Assembly: GCA_949300385.1 (NCBI GenBank)
Contig: CASGDZ010000002.1
Location: 175,758-239,757 of the forward strand
DNA from: an uncultured Christensenella sp.
GTDB taxonomy: Bacteria > Bacillota > Clostridia > Christensenellales > UBA1242
Reading direction: 5' to 3'
DNA length: 64,000 bases
In this document: positions 53,571-61,580 of the stretch, piece after piece
Layout of the letters: every line of letters begins with the position of its first letter
Position numbering within the stretch: position 1 is the first letter of the stretch
The notes under the pieces: generated by a model
The model's input: the letters and a program-made list of their open reading frames with translations, nothing else
Told to the model about the DNA's origin: nothing
Database searches by the model: none
Position numbers and translations under genes: made by a program

Positions 53571-54563
53571 ATGTTCAGTATAGATCTAGCGATAAAATTT
53601 GGTAGTGATGAAATTATTATCTACAGAAAAGGTATTGGAATAATAGCAAAAGAGCCGGCATATTTAGCGCTAACAAAAGGAGAAAAACCAAAGGTTAAAG
53701 CATATGGATTGCGCGCTAAAAAACTCTTTGAAACAGAGTCTAATCAAGTAACTGTATATCGTCCAATTCAAAGAAGTGAAGTGGTAGATGAGAAAATGGC
53801 AGTGGAACTTATGTCTAGTATTCTTAAAAATGTCATTGTGGATAAGTTCACTATTACACGAATAAATGCACTTGTCGCTGTGCCATGCGCTTTAAATGAG
53901 GGTCAATTATTAAGCCTTAAAAAAGTATTGCAGATGTCGGGCATTGGGAAAGTTACTTTTGTGCAAAATAGCGTCTGTGCACGAGCAAATTTAGATATAG
54001 ACAGCCATTCACATATTATGGTAGTAGATATAGGAGCGTACATCACTGATATATCTGTTTTAAATGAATATAATTTTTCATTTGGTAGAATGTATTTTAT
54101 CGGCGGAAATGATATGGATAAAAGTATAACCACTTTCATATCAGACAACCACAACCTTGAAGTTAGCGACTTGACAAGTAATAAGGTCAAAAATGAAATT
54201 GCATCTCTTTATGACCGCGATCTATATCGTGCCGAATATTTGGGCATGGACGAGAATAAAAAACTTGTTAAACATGAAATATCAGCAAATGAAATACGAG
54301 TTGCTATTGTAAATATTTATGATTTGATATTTAGTAAAATACAAGAAATAATGTCTCAACTTCCAAAAGATGTTATGGCAGATGTATACAATAATGGCGT
54401 AATGTTTGTCGGCGGTGCTAGTTCAATAGCGGGACTATATGAATATGCTAAAAAGAAATTGGACCTTCCTATTATTGTCCCTGATGACCCTATGAATGCT
54501 GTTATTTTAGGAGCAGGCAAATTATTAAATCCGGATAGAGATTTTCTAAAAATTAATTTTTAA
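53571..54563 (+). CDS. Divergent MreB-like actin
   Basis: The 330-residue protein resembles MreB, the actin that organises cell-wall synthesis. IDLAIKFGSDEIIIYRKGIG and IIAKEPAYLAL match MreB phosphate loop 1 and the following strand. Phosphate loop 2, normally DIGGGTTD, reads VVDIGAYITDISVL, so the glycines are lost. The adenosine motif FVGGASSIAGL is retained. I start at the ATG at 53571 behind AGGGGGG. mreC and mreD do not follow, unlike in the usual cluster. It could be a second actin beside a normal MreB elsewhere. Confidence 0.82.
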   Translation: MFSIDLAIKFGSDEIIIYRKGIGIIAKEPAYLALTKGEKPKVKAYGLRAKKLFETESNQVTVYRPIQRSEVVDEKMAVELMSSILKNVIVDKFTITRINALVAVPCALNEGQLLSLKKVLQMSGIGKVTFVQNSVCARANLDIDSHSHIMVVDIGAYITDISVLNEYNFSFGRMYFIGGNDMDKSITTFISDNHNLEVSDLTSNKVKNEIASLYDRDLYRAEYLGMDENKKLVKHEISANEIRVAIVNIYDLIFSKIQEIMSQLPKDVMADVYNNGVMFVGGASSIAGLYEYAKKKLDLPIIVPDDPMNAVILGAGKLLNPDRDFLKINF

Positions 54564-54585
54564 TATTATATAAACATTGCAAAAT

Positions 54586-54637
54586 TTTTAAAATTTTATA
54601 AAGATAGCGTTATTTTAGAAATTTTTGCAATTTTTTT
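54586..54637 (+). terminator. Probable terminator after the MreB-like gene
   Basis: ATTGCAAAA/TTTTGCAAT stem with a long A/T-rich loop, followed by six T residues. An extended -10 TGATAAAAT at 54717-54725 then starts the minD operon. Confidence 0.65.
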
Positions 54638-54742
54638 ATGCAAAATATAAAAATTCGTCTAATAATGACGAATATAAAATTTTATATATTTGAGTTATAT
54701 CTTTTTGTATTCTTAATGATAAAATGACATCAGGAGGAAAAT

Positions 54743-55534
54743 ATGGCGAGAGTTATAGTTGTAACATCGGGAAAAGGCGGAGTAGGGAAAACTACTGTAA
54801 CCGCTAATTTAGGCTTGCACCTTGCTAGTAAAAATTATAGAGTTTGTTTAGTCGATATGGATATAGGATTAAACAATTTAGATGTTGTCATGAATATGGA
54901 AGATAGAGTTGTGTATAGTATGCTAGATGTTATAGAAGGTAGAGTGCGCCTTCGCGAAGCGCTAGTCCAAGACGATTGTTATCCGCTTTTGTATATGCTT
55001 AGCAGTGGAGGTTTAAATCAAAATCTAACTATACAAATGGCTCAAATAAAATTAATAATTACGGAATTGTCGAGTATGTGCGATTATGTTATAATAGATT
55101 GCCCAGCGGGAATAGACGCAGGCTTTAAGCGCGCGGTTAGTTGTGCAGATGAAGCGCTAGTTGTAACAACACCACATTTGTCAAGCCTAAGAGATGCGGA
55201 CAAAGTTATAACGATTCTTACAAGTTACGGCATAACAAATAAGCGATTTGTCATAAATCGTGCGCGCGGAGATTTAATTAAAGACAAACTTATGTTTGAT
55301 GTCTACGATATAGGTAAATCGTTAGGTATTGAATTTGGTGGAGTCATTCCAGAAGACGACAATGTTATAACTAATTCAAGCAGTAGTATAAAAAATAATA
55401 AAATTGCATTGAATCGAGCATTCGATATCCTTGCTAATAATATTATTACAGGCGAGAAAAAATTATATGATTGTACATATAAATATAGGGGATTTTTAGG
55501 TTCGATAAAAAAGTTGCTTAAAAGGAGCGTATAA
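54743..55534 (+). CDS. minD: Septum site-determining ATPase MinD
   Basis: MinD places the division septum by cycling on and off the membrane with ATP. The 263-residue product has the deviant Walker A GKGGVGKTTVTANLG at residues 10-24, switch I VDMDIGLNNLD, switch II IIDCPAGID and a C-terminal amphipathic helix (FLGSIKKLLKRSV) for membrane binding. AGGAGG precedes the ATG. minE overlaps its stop, but there is no minC in the window, so the inhibitor is encoded elsewhere or missing. Confidence 0.96.
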   Translation: MARVIVVTSGKGGVGKTTVTANLGLHLASKNYRVCLVDMDIGLNNLDVVMNMEDRVVYSMLDVIEGRVRLREALVQDDCYPLLYMLSSGGLNQNLTIQMAQIKLIITELSSMCDYVIIDCPAGIDAGFKRAVSCADEALVVTTPHLSSLRDADKVITILTSYGITNKRFVINRARGDLIKDKLMFDVYDIGKSLGIEFGGVIPEDDNVITNSSSSIKNNKIALNRAFDILANNIITGEKKLYDCTYKYRGFLGSIKKLLKRSV

Positions 55535-55761
55535 TGGACTTAAAAAAACGATTAAACTCGATAATTGAAAAAGATAAAGAGCATAATCCAAAATATTTAA
55601 TAAATGTCATTAAATCTGATTTTTTCTATCTCATAAGCAACTATTTCGAAGTGAATTTCGATGATATAAATGTTGACATAGGCTTAAAAGATGGGCAGTA
55701 TGAGATAAAGATTTCATGCTTAGGTGATAGAATGAAGTTGATGCGAACTTTGCCTGATTAA
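55534..55761 (+). CDS. minE: Cell division topological specificity factor MinE
   Basis: MinE stimulates the MinD ATPase and drives its oscillation or polar placement. The 75-residue product shares the C-terminal anti-MinCD dimer fold (YLINVIKSDFFYLISNYFEV, then the strand pair DINVDIG and YEIKISCLG). The N-terminal MinD-contact helix is shorter than in E. coli MinE (88 residues). The ATG overlaps the minD stop as TAATG, with AAAAGGAG upstream. MinE rather than DivIVA-only control is known from Clostridia. Confidence 0.87.
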   Translation: MDLKKRLNSIIEKDKEHNPKYLINVIKSDFFYLISNYFEVNFDDINVDIGLKDGQYEIKISCLGDRMKLMRTLPD

Positions 55762-55814
55762 AAATATAAAATCATTTTCGTACTAAATTTTAAATAAATT
55801 TAATATTTTAATAT

Positions 55815-56609
55815 ATGAAAAAACTAAAAATTAGTCCAAATATCGTAATTTTAGTGCTTTTTTGCGCTATTTTTAATAAATTTTTGCTATTTTTAAATTA
55901 TTTTGTCGCTTTGGCTATACACGAACTAGCACATTTTTATGTTGCTTCTAAGCGCGGATATGCAATGAAAGAATTTAAAATAGATCTTTTTGGTTGTTCA
56001 ATGGACTTGGATGAAAATATTGAAGATAGAGATAGTTTTTCAATAAATATCGCAGGACCATGTATTAATTTGTTTTTATGCTTAGTATGTTTAGCACTAT
56101 ATTATCTCGTTCCAGAATCTTATGTTTATCTAAATTTATTTTGTATTAGTAATCTCATTATTGCACTATTCAATTTACTTCCGATTTATCCACTAGATGG
56201 AGGGAAAATTGTACGCGGAATTATAAAAAATAAAAAAGTATATTTTGTCGTAGATATATTAATTCGTATTATCTTTTCAGTTGTATTTATTTCTTTATTT
56301 ATTGTTTCACTAATGACTACACCTAATTATTTTTATCTTTTAATGTTTATATTTTTCGTCAGTGCAAGAAACAAAAAATCGCCGACCTTTTCAATTTTCA
56401 AAACAAAAAAGCATCATAACTTTGAAAAGATAAGATTAATAAAAATTGATGCGCAGGACAATCTTTACAAGATAATCAAGCACATCAAAAAAGATAAATA
56501 TACAATCTTTTATTTCCCAAACAAAAAGCGCTATATTGACGAAGATACAATCGTTCAATTCGCGCTAAATTATCCACTTGTAACAGAAATAAAAGACATT
56601 AAATTTTAA
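55815..56609 (+). CDS. M50-family site-2-type protease (SpoIVFB-like)
   Basis: The 264-residue membrane protein has the zinc motif HELAH in helix 2 near residue 38 and the third ligand in NLLPIYPLDGG near residue 121, the hallmarks of SpoIVFB and other intramembrane metalloproteases. About six helices precede a soluble CBS-like or related C-terminal region of about 75 residues. In Bacillus the spoIVFA-spoIVFB pair lies between minD and rplU, exactly this position, so orthology to SpoIVFB is likely; no spoIVFA is seen. The start has no clear ribosome binding site. Activity on pro-sigma-K is not shown. Confidence 0.87.
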   Translation: MKKLKISPNIVILVLFCAIFNKFLLFLNYFVALAIHELAHFYVASKRGYAMKEFKIDLFGCSMDLDENIEDRDSFSINIAGPCINLFLCLVCLALYYLVPESYVYLNLFCISNLIIALFNLLPIYPLDGGKIVRGIIKNKKVYFVVDILIRIIFSVVFISLFIVSLMTTPNYFYLLMFIFFVSARNKKSPTFSIFKTKKHHNFEKIRLIKIDAQDNLYKIIKHIKKDKYTIFYFPNKKRYIDEDTIVQFALNYPLVTEIKDIKF

Positions 56610-57676
56610 ATATTCCACTCGGTTATGTCAAGATTTGATTTAAGTATGTTTAGAATGCGGAGTATTGCACATTTCACTTTTTTCTCACTTACATTGTATT
56701 TAATAGATAGTTCGCTAATTGTTCTTTTCTTAACCCCTATTCCAAAATAATAGGACAATAGTTTAAATTCGCTTTTATTCAATATTGTTTTAATATTTTC
56801 TACTAAATTTTCGTTGAAAACATTTTCTATCGCAATTATATCAGTATTTTTATTTTCGTCCGCCTTTAATGAATCTAATATAGTTAAATTATCGGTATCA
56901 TCAAATTGTTTATTTATGCTTATACTTTCATTAATATTTAATTTTTTATAAAATGTAATTTTATTGTATTTAAGATATTTGATAGGTAAATATAAATCAT
57001 TAATTAAAGATTTATCTAATGCATAAACAAGTTTTTCGGTTAAATAAGCAATTAAATCTTCACGAGTATCGTAATCTTTCTCGGAATTGGCTAATTTATA
57101 TACTAGTGGCATAAACTTTTGATGTAATGTTTTTCTAGCTTGCATGTCCCCTAACAACATGCGTTCACGAAGATGGTAGTTATTATCTTTTGTTGAATAT
57201 GTATCGTTTGGCAACAATGAACTATGTGTATCAAATTCAAAACCAATTTCTTTTAGTGATATTATTTGATTTTTAGACAATTTAACATAACCCATACGAA
57301 TAGTTTTAACATAAAAACCTAATTCGTAATTATTATCAATATAATCTTGCGGGACATACAAATTGTGAAAACTATTTTTATACGAAATTATGTTTTGATA
57401 AAATATATCATAATCAAACTTTTTTATTTTTGCAGTAAAAGTAAAGTTCCAAATAAAGCCTATGTCATTAAGCATTTTAATTTGTCCATCAGTTAGTTTA
57501 ATATTACTAGATCTAACAGAATGAACTTTCATGCCTAAAGGATAACCATTTATGGTATAAGTTATTTTAATATTAAGGTGATCAAATTTGTTGTAGAAAT
57601 CTACAATGTAATCATAGAATTCTTTAAAATTAAAATAACGTTTATTATTCCAAATGAAATCCAAATCATTAAGCAT
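56606..57676 (-). CDS. HA-repeat/sigma-70-like fusion protein (ORF after an in-frame TGA)
   Basis: The protein has N-terminal helicase-associated-like repeats (units ending DFIWNNKRYF, NDIGFIWNFTF, KEIGFEFDTH) followed by a C-terminal half like sigma-70 factors: a region 2-like stretch (MQARKTLHQKFMPLVYKLA and DTREDLIAYLTEKLV) and a region 4-like helix-turn-helix (KRTISELSIKYNVSEKKVKCAI). The ATG at 57676 lies in the middle of a repeat and has no ribosome binding site. In the same frame one more full repeat lies upstream, back to a TGA at 57836-57838. The architecture is not one I know. It overlaps the M50 gene end to end by four bases. Confidence 0.65.
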   Translation of the reverse strand: MLNDLDFIWNNKRYFNFKEFYDYIVDFYNKFDHLNIKITYTINGYPLGMKVHSVRSSNIKLTDGQIKMLNDIGFIWNFTFTAKIKKFDYDIFYQNIISYKNSFHNLYVPQDYIDNNYELGFYVKTIRMGYVKLSKNQIISLKEIGFEFDTHSSLLPNDTYSTKDNNYHLRERMLLGDMQARKTLHQKFMPLVYKLANSEKDYDTREDLIAYLTEKLVYALDKSLINDLYLPIKYLKYNKITFYKKLNINESISINKQFDDTDNLTILDSLKADENKNTDIIAIENVFNENLVENIKTILNKSEFKLLSYYFGIGVKKRTISELSIKYNVSEKKVKCAILRILNILKSNLDITEWNI

Positions 57677-57835
57677 TTGAATTTGATGATCAGTTAGTTT
57701 TATATGACCAGATCTCGCATAACTAACTTTCTTGCCTAAAGGGTAGCCATTTACTACATAATATTGTTTAATATCAAGGTGACCAAATTTGTTATAGAAA
57801 TCTATAATGTAATCATAAAATTCGTTAAAATTAAA

Positions 57836-57871
57836 TCATCTTTTTATTGCCTTGACTATAAGATTATCCAT
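57836..57871 (-). other. True-looking start of the HA/sigma-like gene, closed by an in-frame TGA
   Basis: On the minus strand, promoter TTGACA-16-TAAAAT (57894-57921), AAAGGA and an ATG at 57871 give MDNLIVKAIKR, then TGA at 57836-57838, then in the same frame FNFNEFYDYIIDFYNKF, which is the first HA repeat of the downstream ORF. In the internal repeat the residue at the TGA position is Tyr. A nonsense mutation or recoding is the simplest reading. Confidence 0.75.
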
Positions 57872-57893
57872 TTTTAATATTATCCTTTGTAGT

Positions 57894-57921
57894 ATTTTAT
57901 CGTATTTATTGAATTTGTCAA
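57894..57921 (-). promoter_or_regulatory. Promoter of the HA/sigma-like gene
   Basis: TTGACA (57916-57921 on minus), 16-nt spacer, TAAAAT (57894-57899). It stands divergent from the rplU promoter. Confidence 0.75.
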
Positions 57922-58032
57922 TAGCCTATCGAATAGTAGATAAAACGCATTTAATACAATTACATATGTTTAAGGTTATTCATATAAAAGTAGAGAAATT
58001 GTGGATAACTAAGGGAATTTTAAAAATTATAG

Positions 58033-58061
58033 TTGACAAAGTGTATAGAGTATGCTAAAAT
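58033..58061 (+). promoter_or_regulatory. Promoter of rplU-prp-rpmA
   Basis: TTGACA at 58033-58038, 17 nt, TGCTAAAAT with box at 58056-58061. Confidence 0.88.
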
Positions 58062-58083
58062 ATACAGGTAGTACCACATTGAA

Positions 58084-58127
58084 AAGGTATAATTTCATTA
58101 TCAAAAGTATTTTGATATGAAAACCTT
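58084..58127 (+). promoter_or_regulatory. L21-type ribosomal protein leader hairpin
   Basis: A long hairpin: AAGGT/ACCTT outer stem, TTTCA/TGAAA, then TATCAAAA/TTTTGATA around a 3-nt loop. It ends about 30 nt before the rplU ATG. Firmicute rplU operons carry a conserved leader RNA of this kind for feedback by a ribosomal protein; I did not compare it with a model. Confidence 0.6.
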
Positions 58128-58158
58128 AAGAGTGAGTCTTTATAGGAGGTAAACTAGT

Positions 58159-58464
58159 ATGTACGCAATCGCAAATATTTCAGGCAAACAATATAAGGTT
58201 GAAGCTGGCGCAACAATTTCTGTTGACAAATTAAATGCAGAAGTTGGCGAGGAAGTTACATTCCCAGTTATGATGACTGTTGATGGCGCTAAAGTTAAAA
58301 CCGGTAGCCCTGTTATTAAAGATGTCGTTGTTAAAGCGAAAGTCGTATCTCACGGCAGAGACAAGAAAATAACTGTCTTCAAGTATAAAGCTAAGAAGAA
58401 CGAGCGCACTAAACAAGGACACAGACAGCCATACACTAAGATTTTAATCGAAAGTATAGGTTAA
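58159..58464 (+). CDS. rplU: 50S ribosomal protein L21
   Basis: The 101-residue L21 protein binds 23S rRNA in the 50S subunit. It starts [17 protein letters not shown] and ends with the typical basic region ([20 protein letters not shown]). A TAGGAGG ribosome binding site precedes it. prp and rpmA follow with no gaps, the standard rplU-ysxB-rpmA operon of Firmicutes. Confidence 0.97.
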   Translation: MYAIANISGKQYKVEAGATISVDKLNAEVGEEVTFPVMMTVDGAKVKTGSPVIKDVVVKAKVVSHGRDKKITVFKYKAKKNERTKQGHRQPYTKILIESIG

Positions 58465-58465
58465 T

Positions 58466-58801
58466 ATGATTAATATAACTATTATTTGGTCGAAAGACGA
58501 CCTTATGACTATCGAGGCGACAGGTCATTCAGGATATGCAGAGAGTGGACATGATATAGTTTGTGCAGTAGTATCTGCACTTACAGGAAATATTCTTAAT
58601 GGTTTAAAATTAATTAATGCTGATTTTAAATCAAATATAGATGAGAATATACCACATTTTAGTGTAACGATATCAAAGGATATAGATAAATCTAAGATGA
58701 AAGACGCTCAAATTATTATGAAAACGGCATATTTAGGACTTAAAGATGCTTATGATAGTTTCCCAAAATATATTAAGATAAAGGAGAAGCACAATGATTA
58801 A
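58466..58801 (+). CDS. prp: Ribosomal processing cysteine protease Prp (YsxB)
   Basis: The 111-residue Prp protease removes the N-terminal extension of L27. The catalytic His and Cys are in [21 protein letters not shown] near residues 20-40. It begins 1 base after the rplU stop and overlaps rpmA by 8 bases. Its substrate is present: L27 here starts with an extension that ends in a Prp-type site. Confidence 0.95.
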   Translation: MINITIIWSKDDLMTIEATGHSGYAESGHDIVCAVVSALTGNILNGLKLINADFKSNIDENIPHFSVTISKDIDKSKMKDAQIIMKTAYLGLKDAYDSFPKYIKIKEKHND

Positions 58802-59069
58802 TTTTCAATTATTTGCCCATAAGAAAGGTGGCGGTAGCACAAAGAATGGTCGTGATAGTGAATCAAAGCGTCTTGGTGTGAAGGCTGGCGATGGACAATT
58901 CGTACATGCTGGTGCAATTATAATACGCCAAAGAGGTACAAAAGTGTACCCTTCTACAAATGTAGGATGCGGAAAAGATTATACTTTGTTTGCACTTATT
59001 GATGGTATCGTTCGTTTCAAAAAAGACGGACGCGGTAGAAAAATTGCTGTTGTAGAAGCAAAAATTTAG
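58794..59069 (+). CDS. rpmA: 50S ribosomal protein L27 with a Prp-cleavable extension
   Basis: The 91-residue L27 begins [16 protein letters not shown]. The MINFQLFA part is the Firmicute-type N-terminal extension that Prp cuts just before HKKGG or one residue earlier; the mature N-terminus must reach the peptidyl transferase centre. The rest ([43 protein letters not shown]) is standard. AAGGAG lies within the prp coding end. Confidence 0.97.
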   Translation: MINFQLFAHKKGGGSTKNGRDSESKRLGVKAGDGQFVHAGAIIIRQRGTKVYPSTNVGCGKDYTLFALIDGIVRFKKDGRGRKIAVVEAKI

Positions 59070-59073
59070 TTAT

Positions 59074-59114
59074 AAAAGTCCAAAAAGTCGTATAAGATAT
59101 TTTTGGATTTTTTT
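59074..59114 (+). terminator. Terminator of the rplU operon
   Basis: Stem AAAAGTCCAAAAA/TTTTTGGATTTT (one wobble pair) with a 13-nt loop and T tract. No obg follows, unlike in many relatives. Confidence 0.85.
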
Positions 59115-59280
59115 ATGTGAATTTTATTCAAAACAGATAAGTAAGACAAATATATTTATAATCAAATATTGTAGTTTAATGTAAAAATGCAAAAAATTAG
59201 TTTCAATAGTTGCAAATTCTAATTAAATTATAATAAAATATATATGTTTATAACATATATATTTTTGGGAGTAGAATTGA

Positions 59281-59829
59281 ATGAAGATAAAAAATAAGAC
59301 TTTACTTATTACTGGCATACTTTGTTTAGTAGGTTTATTATTAAATATATTAGATATTTATCTCGATGTAAAGATATATTCATCTAACATCATATACATT
59401 ATAGGGAATAGCGTCGCGGGAGCAATTAGTATTGCAAGCGGAATATTTTTAATAATTATGTCTACTAAAAGTGATGAATATGTTGCAAAGCGAGCAAATA
59501 TATTTTTTATTTTTTCGTTGATAAACATTTTTAACAATATAGTCGTATGGGGTATTGTATTGTGGGCGCAGTTCGCAGTATCTGCTAGAATTAGGAAAAT
59601 TGCGTACCGAGATTTTACAAAATCAACACGAGAAAATAGCGATGGTTCTATTGTATTAAATAAAGAAGATTATGAGATAACCCAATTGACAAACGATTTA
59701 ACCGAAGAATTAAACAAGTTAGACAAAAAGCGCACTGATGGAGAAATTTCAGAAGACGAATACAATACGAAAAGGGAAGAAATCATAAAAAAATACATTT
59801 TATCAAATAAGGACAGCAAAAATGATTAA
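59281..59829 (+). CDS. Membrane protein with SHOCT-like tail
   Basis: The 182-residue product has three membrane helices (about residues 8-25, 35-59 and 72-96) and a cytoplasmic tail ending in a SHOCT-like short helical hairpin (LNKLDKKRTDGEISEDEYNTKREEII). GGGAG precedes the ATG. It overlaps the first ABC gene by eight bases, so it is likely an accessory part of the exporter operon. SHOCT segments are found at the ends of many membrane proteins with no single role. Confidence 0.78.
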   Translation: MKIKNKTLLITGILCLVGLLLNILDIYLDVKIYSSNIIYIIGNSVAGAISIASGIFLIIMSTKSDEYVAKRANIFFIFSLINIFNNIVVWGIVLWAQFAVSARIRKIAYRDFTKSTRENSDGSIVLNKEDYEITQLTNDLTEELNKLDKKRTDGEISEDEYNTKREEIIKKYILSNKDSKND

Positions 59830-61579
59830 AATACTTAAATATTTAAAACTAAAAGAGTGGATTTTAGTTGCAATTAATGTTGGATTAATTGTTGCTCAAG
59901 TTTATTTTGAATTAAGACTACCTGATTATATGAAAGAAATTACACTTGTGATGCGATCTCCAAATGTACAAATGTCTGATATATGGCAGTTAGGTGGAAT
60001 GATGATGCTGTGTGCATTTGCAAGTTTGGCGTGTGCTATCATAGTCGGATACACTGCTTCTACAATTGCATCAAGTTTGTCTGCTAGATTGCGCGAAAAG
60101 ACTTACACAAAAGTACAAAATTTTTCAATGGAAGAAATCGACAAATTCTCAACCGCCAGTCTAATCACGCGTTCGACGAACGATGTAACTCAAGTTCAAC
60201 AAACTATCACTATGGCAATGCAAGTTTTAGTTCGTGCACCTGTAATGGCAATATGGGCAATTAGTAAAATCTCGTCAAAAAGTTGGCAGTGGTCGGTTAG
60301 TACCGCAGTGGCTGTTTTCGTCATGGTGGCGCTACTTACTACTATAATTGCATTCACACTACCTAAATTTAAAAGAATGCAAAAATTGACCGATGATTTA
60401 AACAAAGCAACAAGGGAGAATTTAACCGGGGTTCGTGTAATTAGAGCATATAATGCGGAAGATTATCAACAAGTTAAATTTGAAAAAACAAATAATGATT
60501 TGACCAAAACAAACTTATTTGCACATAGAATGATGGGCATTATGCAACCGGGCTTAACTTTAGTTATGAACGGATTGTCGCTTGCGGTCTATTGGTTAGG
60601 CGCGTACATAATTGAAGGTGCAAATATGGCAAGCAAAGAAGTTTTATTAGCGGATATGATAACCTATTCTTCATATGCAATACAAGTCGTTATGTCTTTC
60701 TTAATGCTAGTAATCCTTTTCATAATGATACCGCGTGCAAGCGTTTCAGCAAACAGAATAAACGAAGTTTTGTCAACTGAACCAAAAATTATAGATGGTG
60801 ACTTAGATATAGATAAAACACCTGAAGGAAAAGGCGAGATAGAATTTAAAAATGTTTCGTTTAAATATCCAGATGGTAGTGATTATGTACTTAAAGATAT
60901 AACATTCAAGGCGAAGAAAGGTGAAGTCGTCGCTTTTATAGGCGCGACGGGTAGCGGTAAAAGTACACTAATAAATTTAATCCCGCGCTTTTACGATGCT
61001 AGCGAAGGTGAAGTACTTATTGACGGCGAAAATGTGAAAAATTATAAGAAAAAGGACCTTAATAATAAGATAGGATATATCTCACAACGCGCTGTGATAT
61101 TTTCGGGTACAATTGCGTCAAATATTAATTTTGGAGAAAGTGGAAAAGAAGAAATAACAGAAAAAGACATAAGAGAAGCGTTGGATGTTGCACAAGCAAG
61201 TGAATATGTGAACAAATATTCAGATAATATTAATCATAGAGTGGCGCAAAACGGAACAAATCTATCAGGCGGACAAAAACAGCGCTTATCTATTGCGCGC
61301 GCAGTGGCAAGGAAACCAGAGATTTACATATTTGACGATTCATTTTCTGCACTTGACTATAAAACAGATAAAGAATTAAGAAAGCAATTATTTGCAAATA
61401 TGAACGATTCAACCGTTTTGATAGTTGCTCAAAGAATAGGGACTATACGCGATGCGGATAAAATTATCGTTTTGGATAAAGGAGAGATTGTAGGTATAGG
61501 CAAGCATGAAGACCTATTGAAAAACTGCCCTGTATATAGCGAAATAGCATCTTCTCAACTTTCTAAGGAGGAATTGTAA
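59822..61579 (+). CDS. ABC exporter half-transporter with degenerate ATP site
   Basis: The 585-residue protein has six membrane helices then an ATPase domain: Walker A GATGSGKST near residue 375, signature LSGGQKQR, Walker B IYIFDDSFSALD with Asp in place of the catalytic Glu, and a switch position with Gln (VAQRIGTI) instead of His. This is the degenerate subunit of a heterodimeric exporter, as in TM287/288 or BmrCD. It begins inside the preceding gene and the partner begins one base after its stop. Confidence 0.94.
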   Translation: MIKILKYLKLKEWILVAINVGLIVAQVYFELRLPDYMKEITLVMRSPNVQMSDIWQLGGMMMLCAFASLACAIIVGYTASTIASSLSARLREKTYTKVQNFSMEEIDKFSTASLITRSTNDVTQVQQTITMAMQVLVRAPVMAIWAISKISSKSWQWSVSTAVAVFVMVALLTTIIAFTLPKFKRMQKLTDDLNKATRENLTGVRVIRAYNAEDYQQVKFEKTNNDLTKTNLFAHRMMGIMQPGLTLVMNGLSLAVYWLGAYIIEGANMASKEVLLADMITYSSYAIQVVMSFLMLVILFIMIPRASVSANRINEVLSTEPKIIDGDLDIDKTPEGKGEIEFKNVSFKYPDGSDYVLKDITFKAKKGEVVAFIGATGSGKSTLINLIPRFYDASEGEVLIDGENVKNYKKKDLNNKIGYISQRAVIFSGTIASNINFGESGKEEITEKDIREALDVAQASEYVNKYSDNINHRVAQNGTNLSGGQKQRLSIARAVARKPEIYIFDDSFSALDYKTDKELRKQLFANMNDSTVLIVAQRIGTIRDADKIIVLDKGEIVGIGKHEDLLKNCPVYSEIASSQLSKEEL

Positions 61580-61580
61580 T

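Noticed and set aside
57836..57838. Reassignment of TGA to tryptophan across the genome
   Set aside because: TGA ends gpmI at the expected C-terminus, and all essential genes in the window are full length with Trp encoded as TGG. A single interrupted gene does not support a code change.
57852..58058. ORF of 68 codons in the rplU upstream region
   Set aside because: It lies over two divergent promoters and has no ribosome binding site; composition is that of intergenic DNA.
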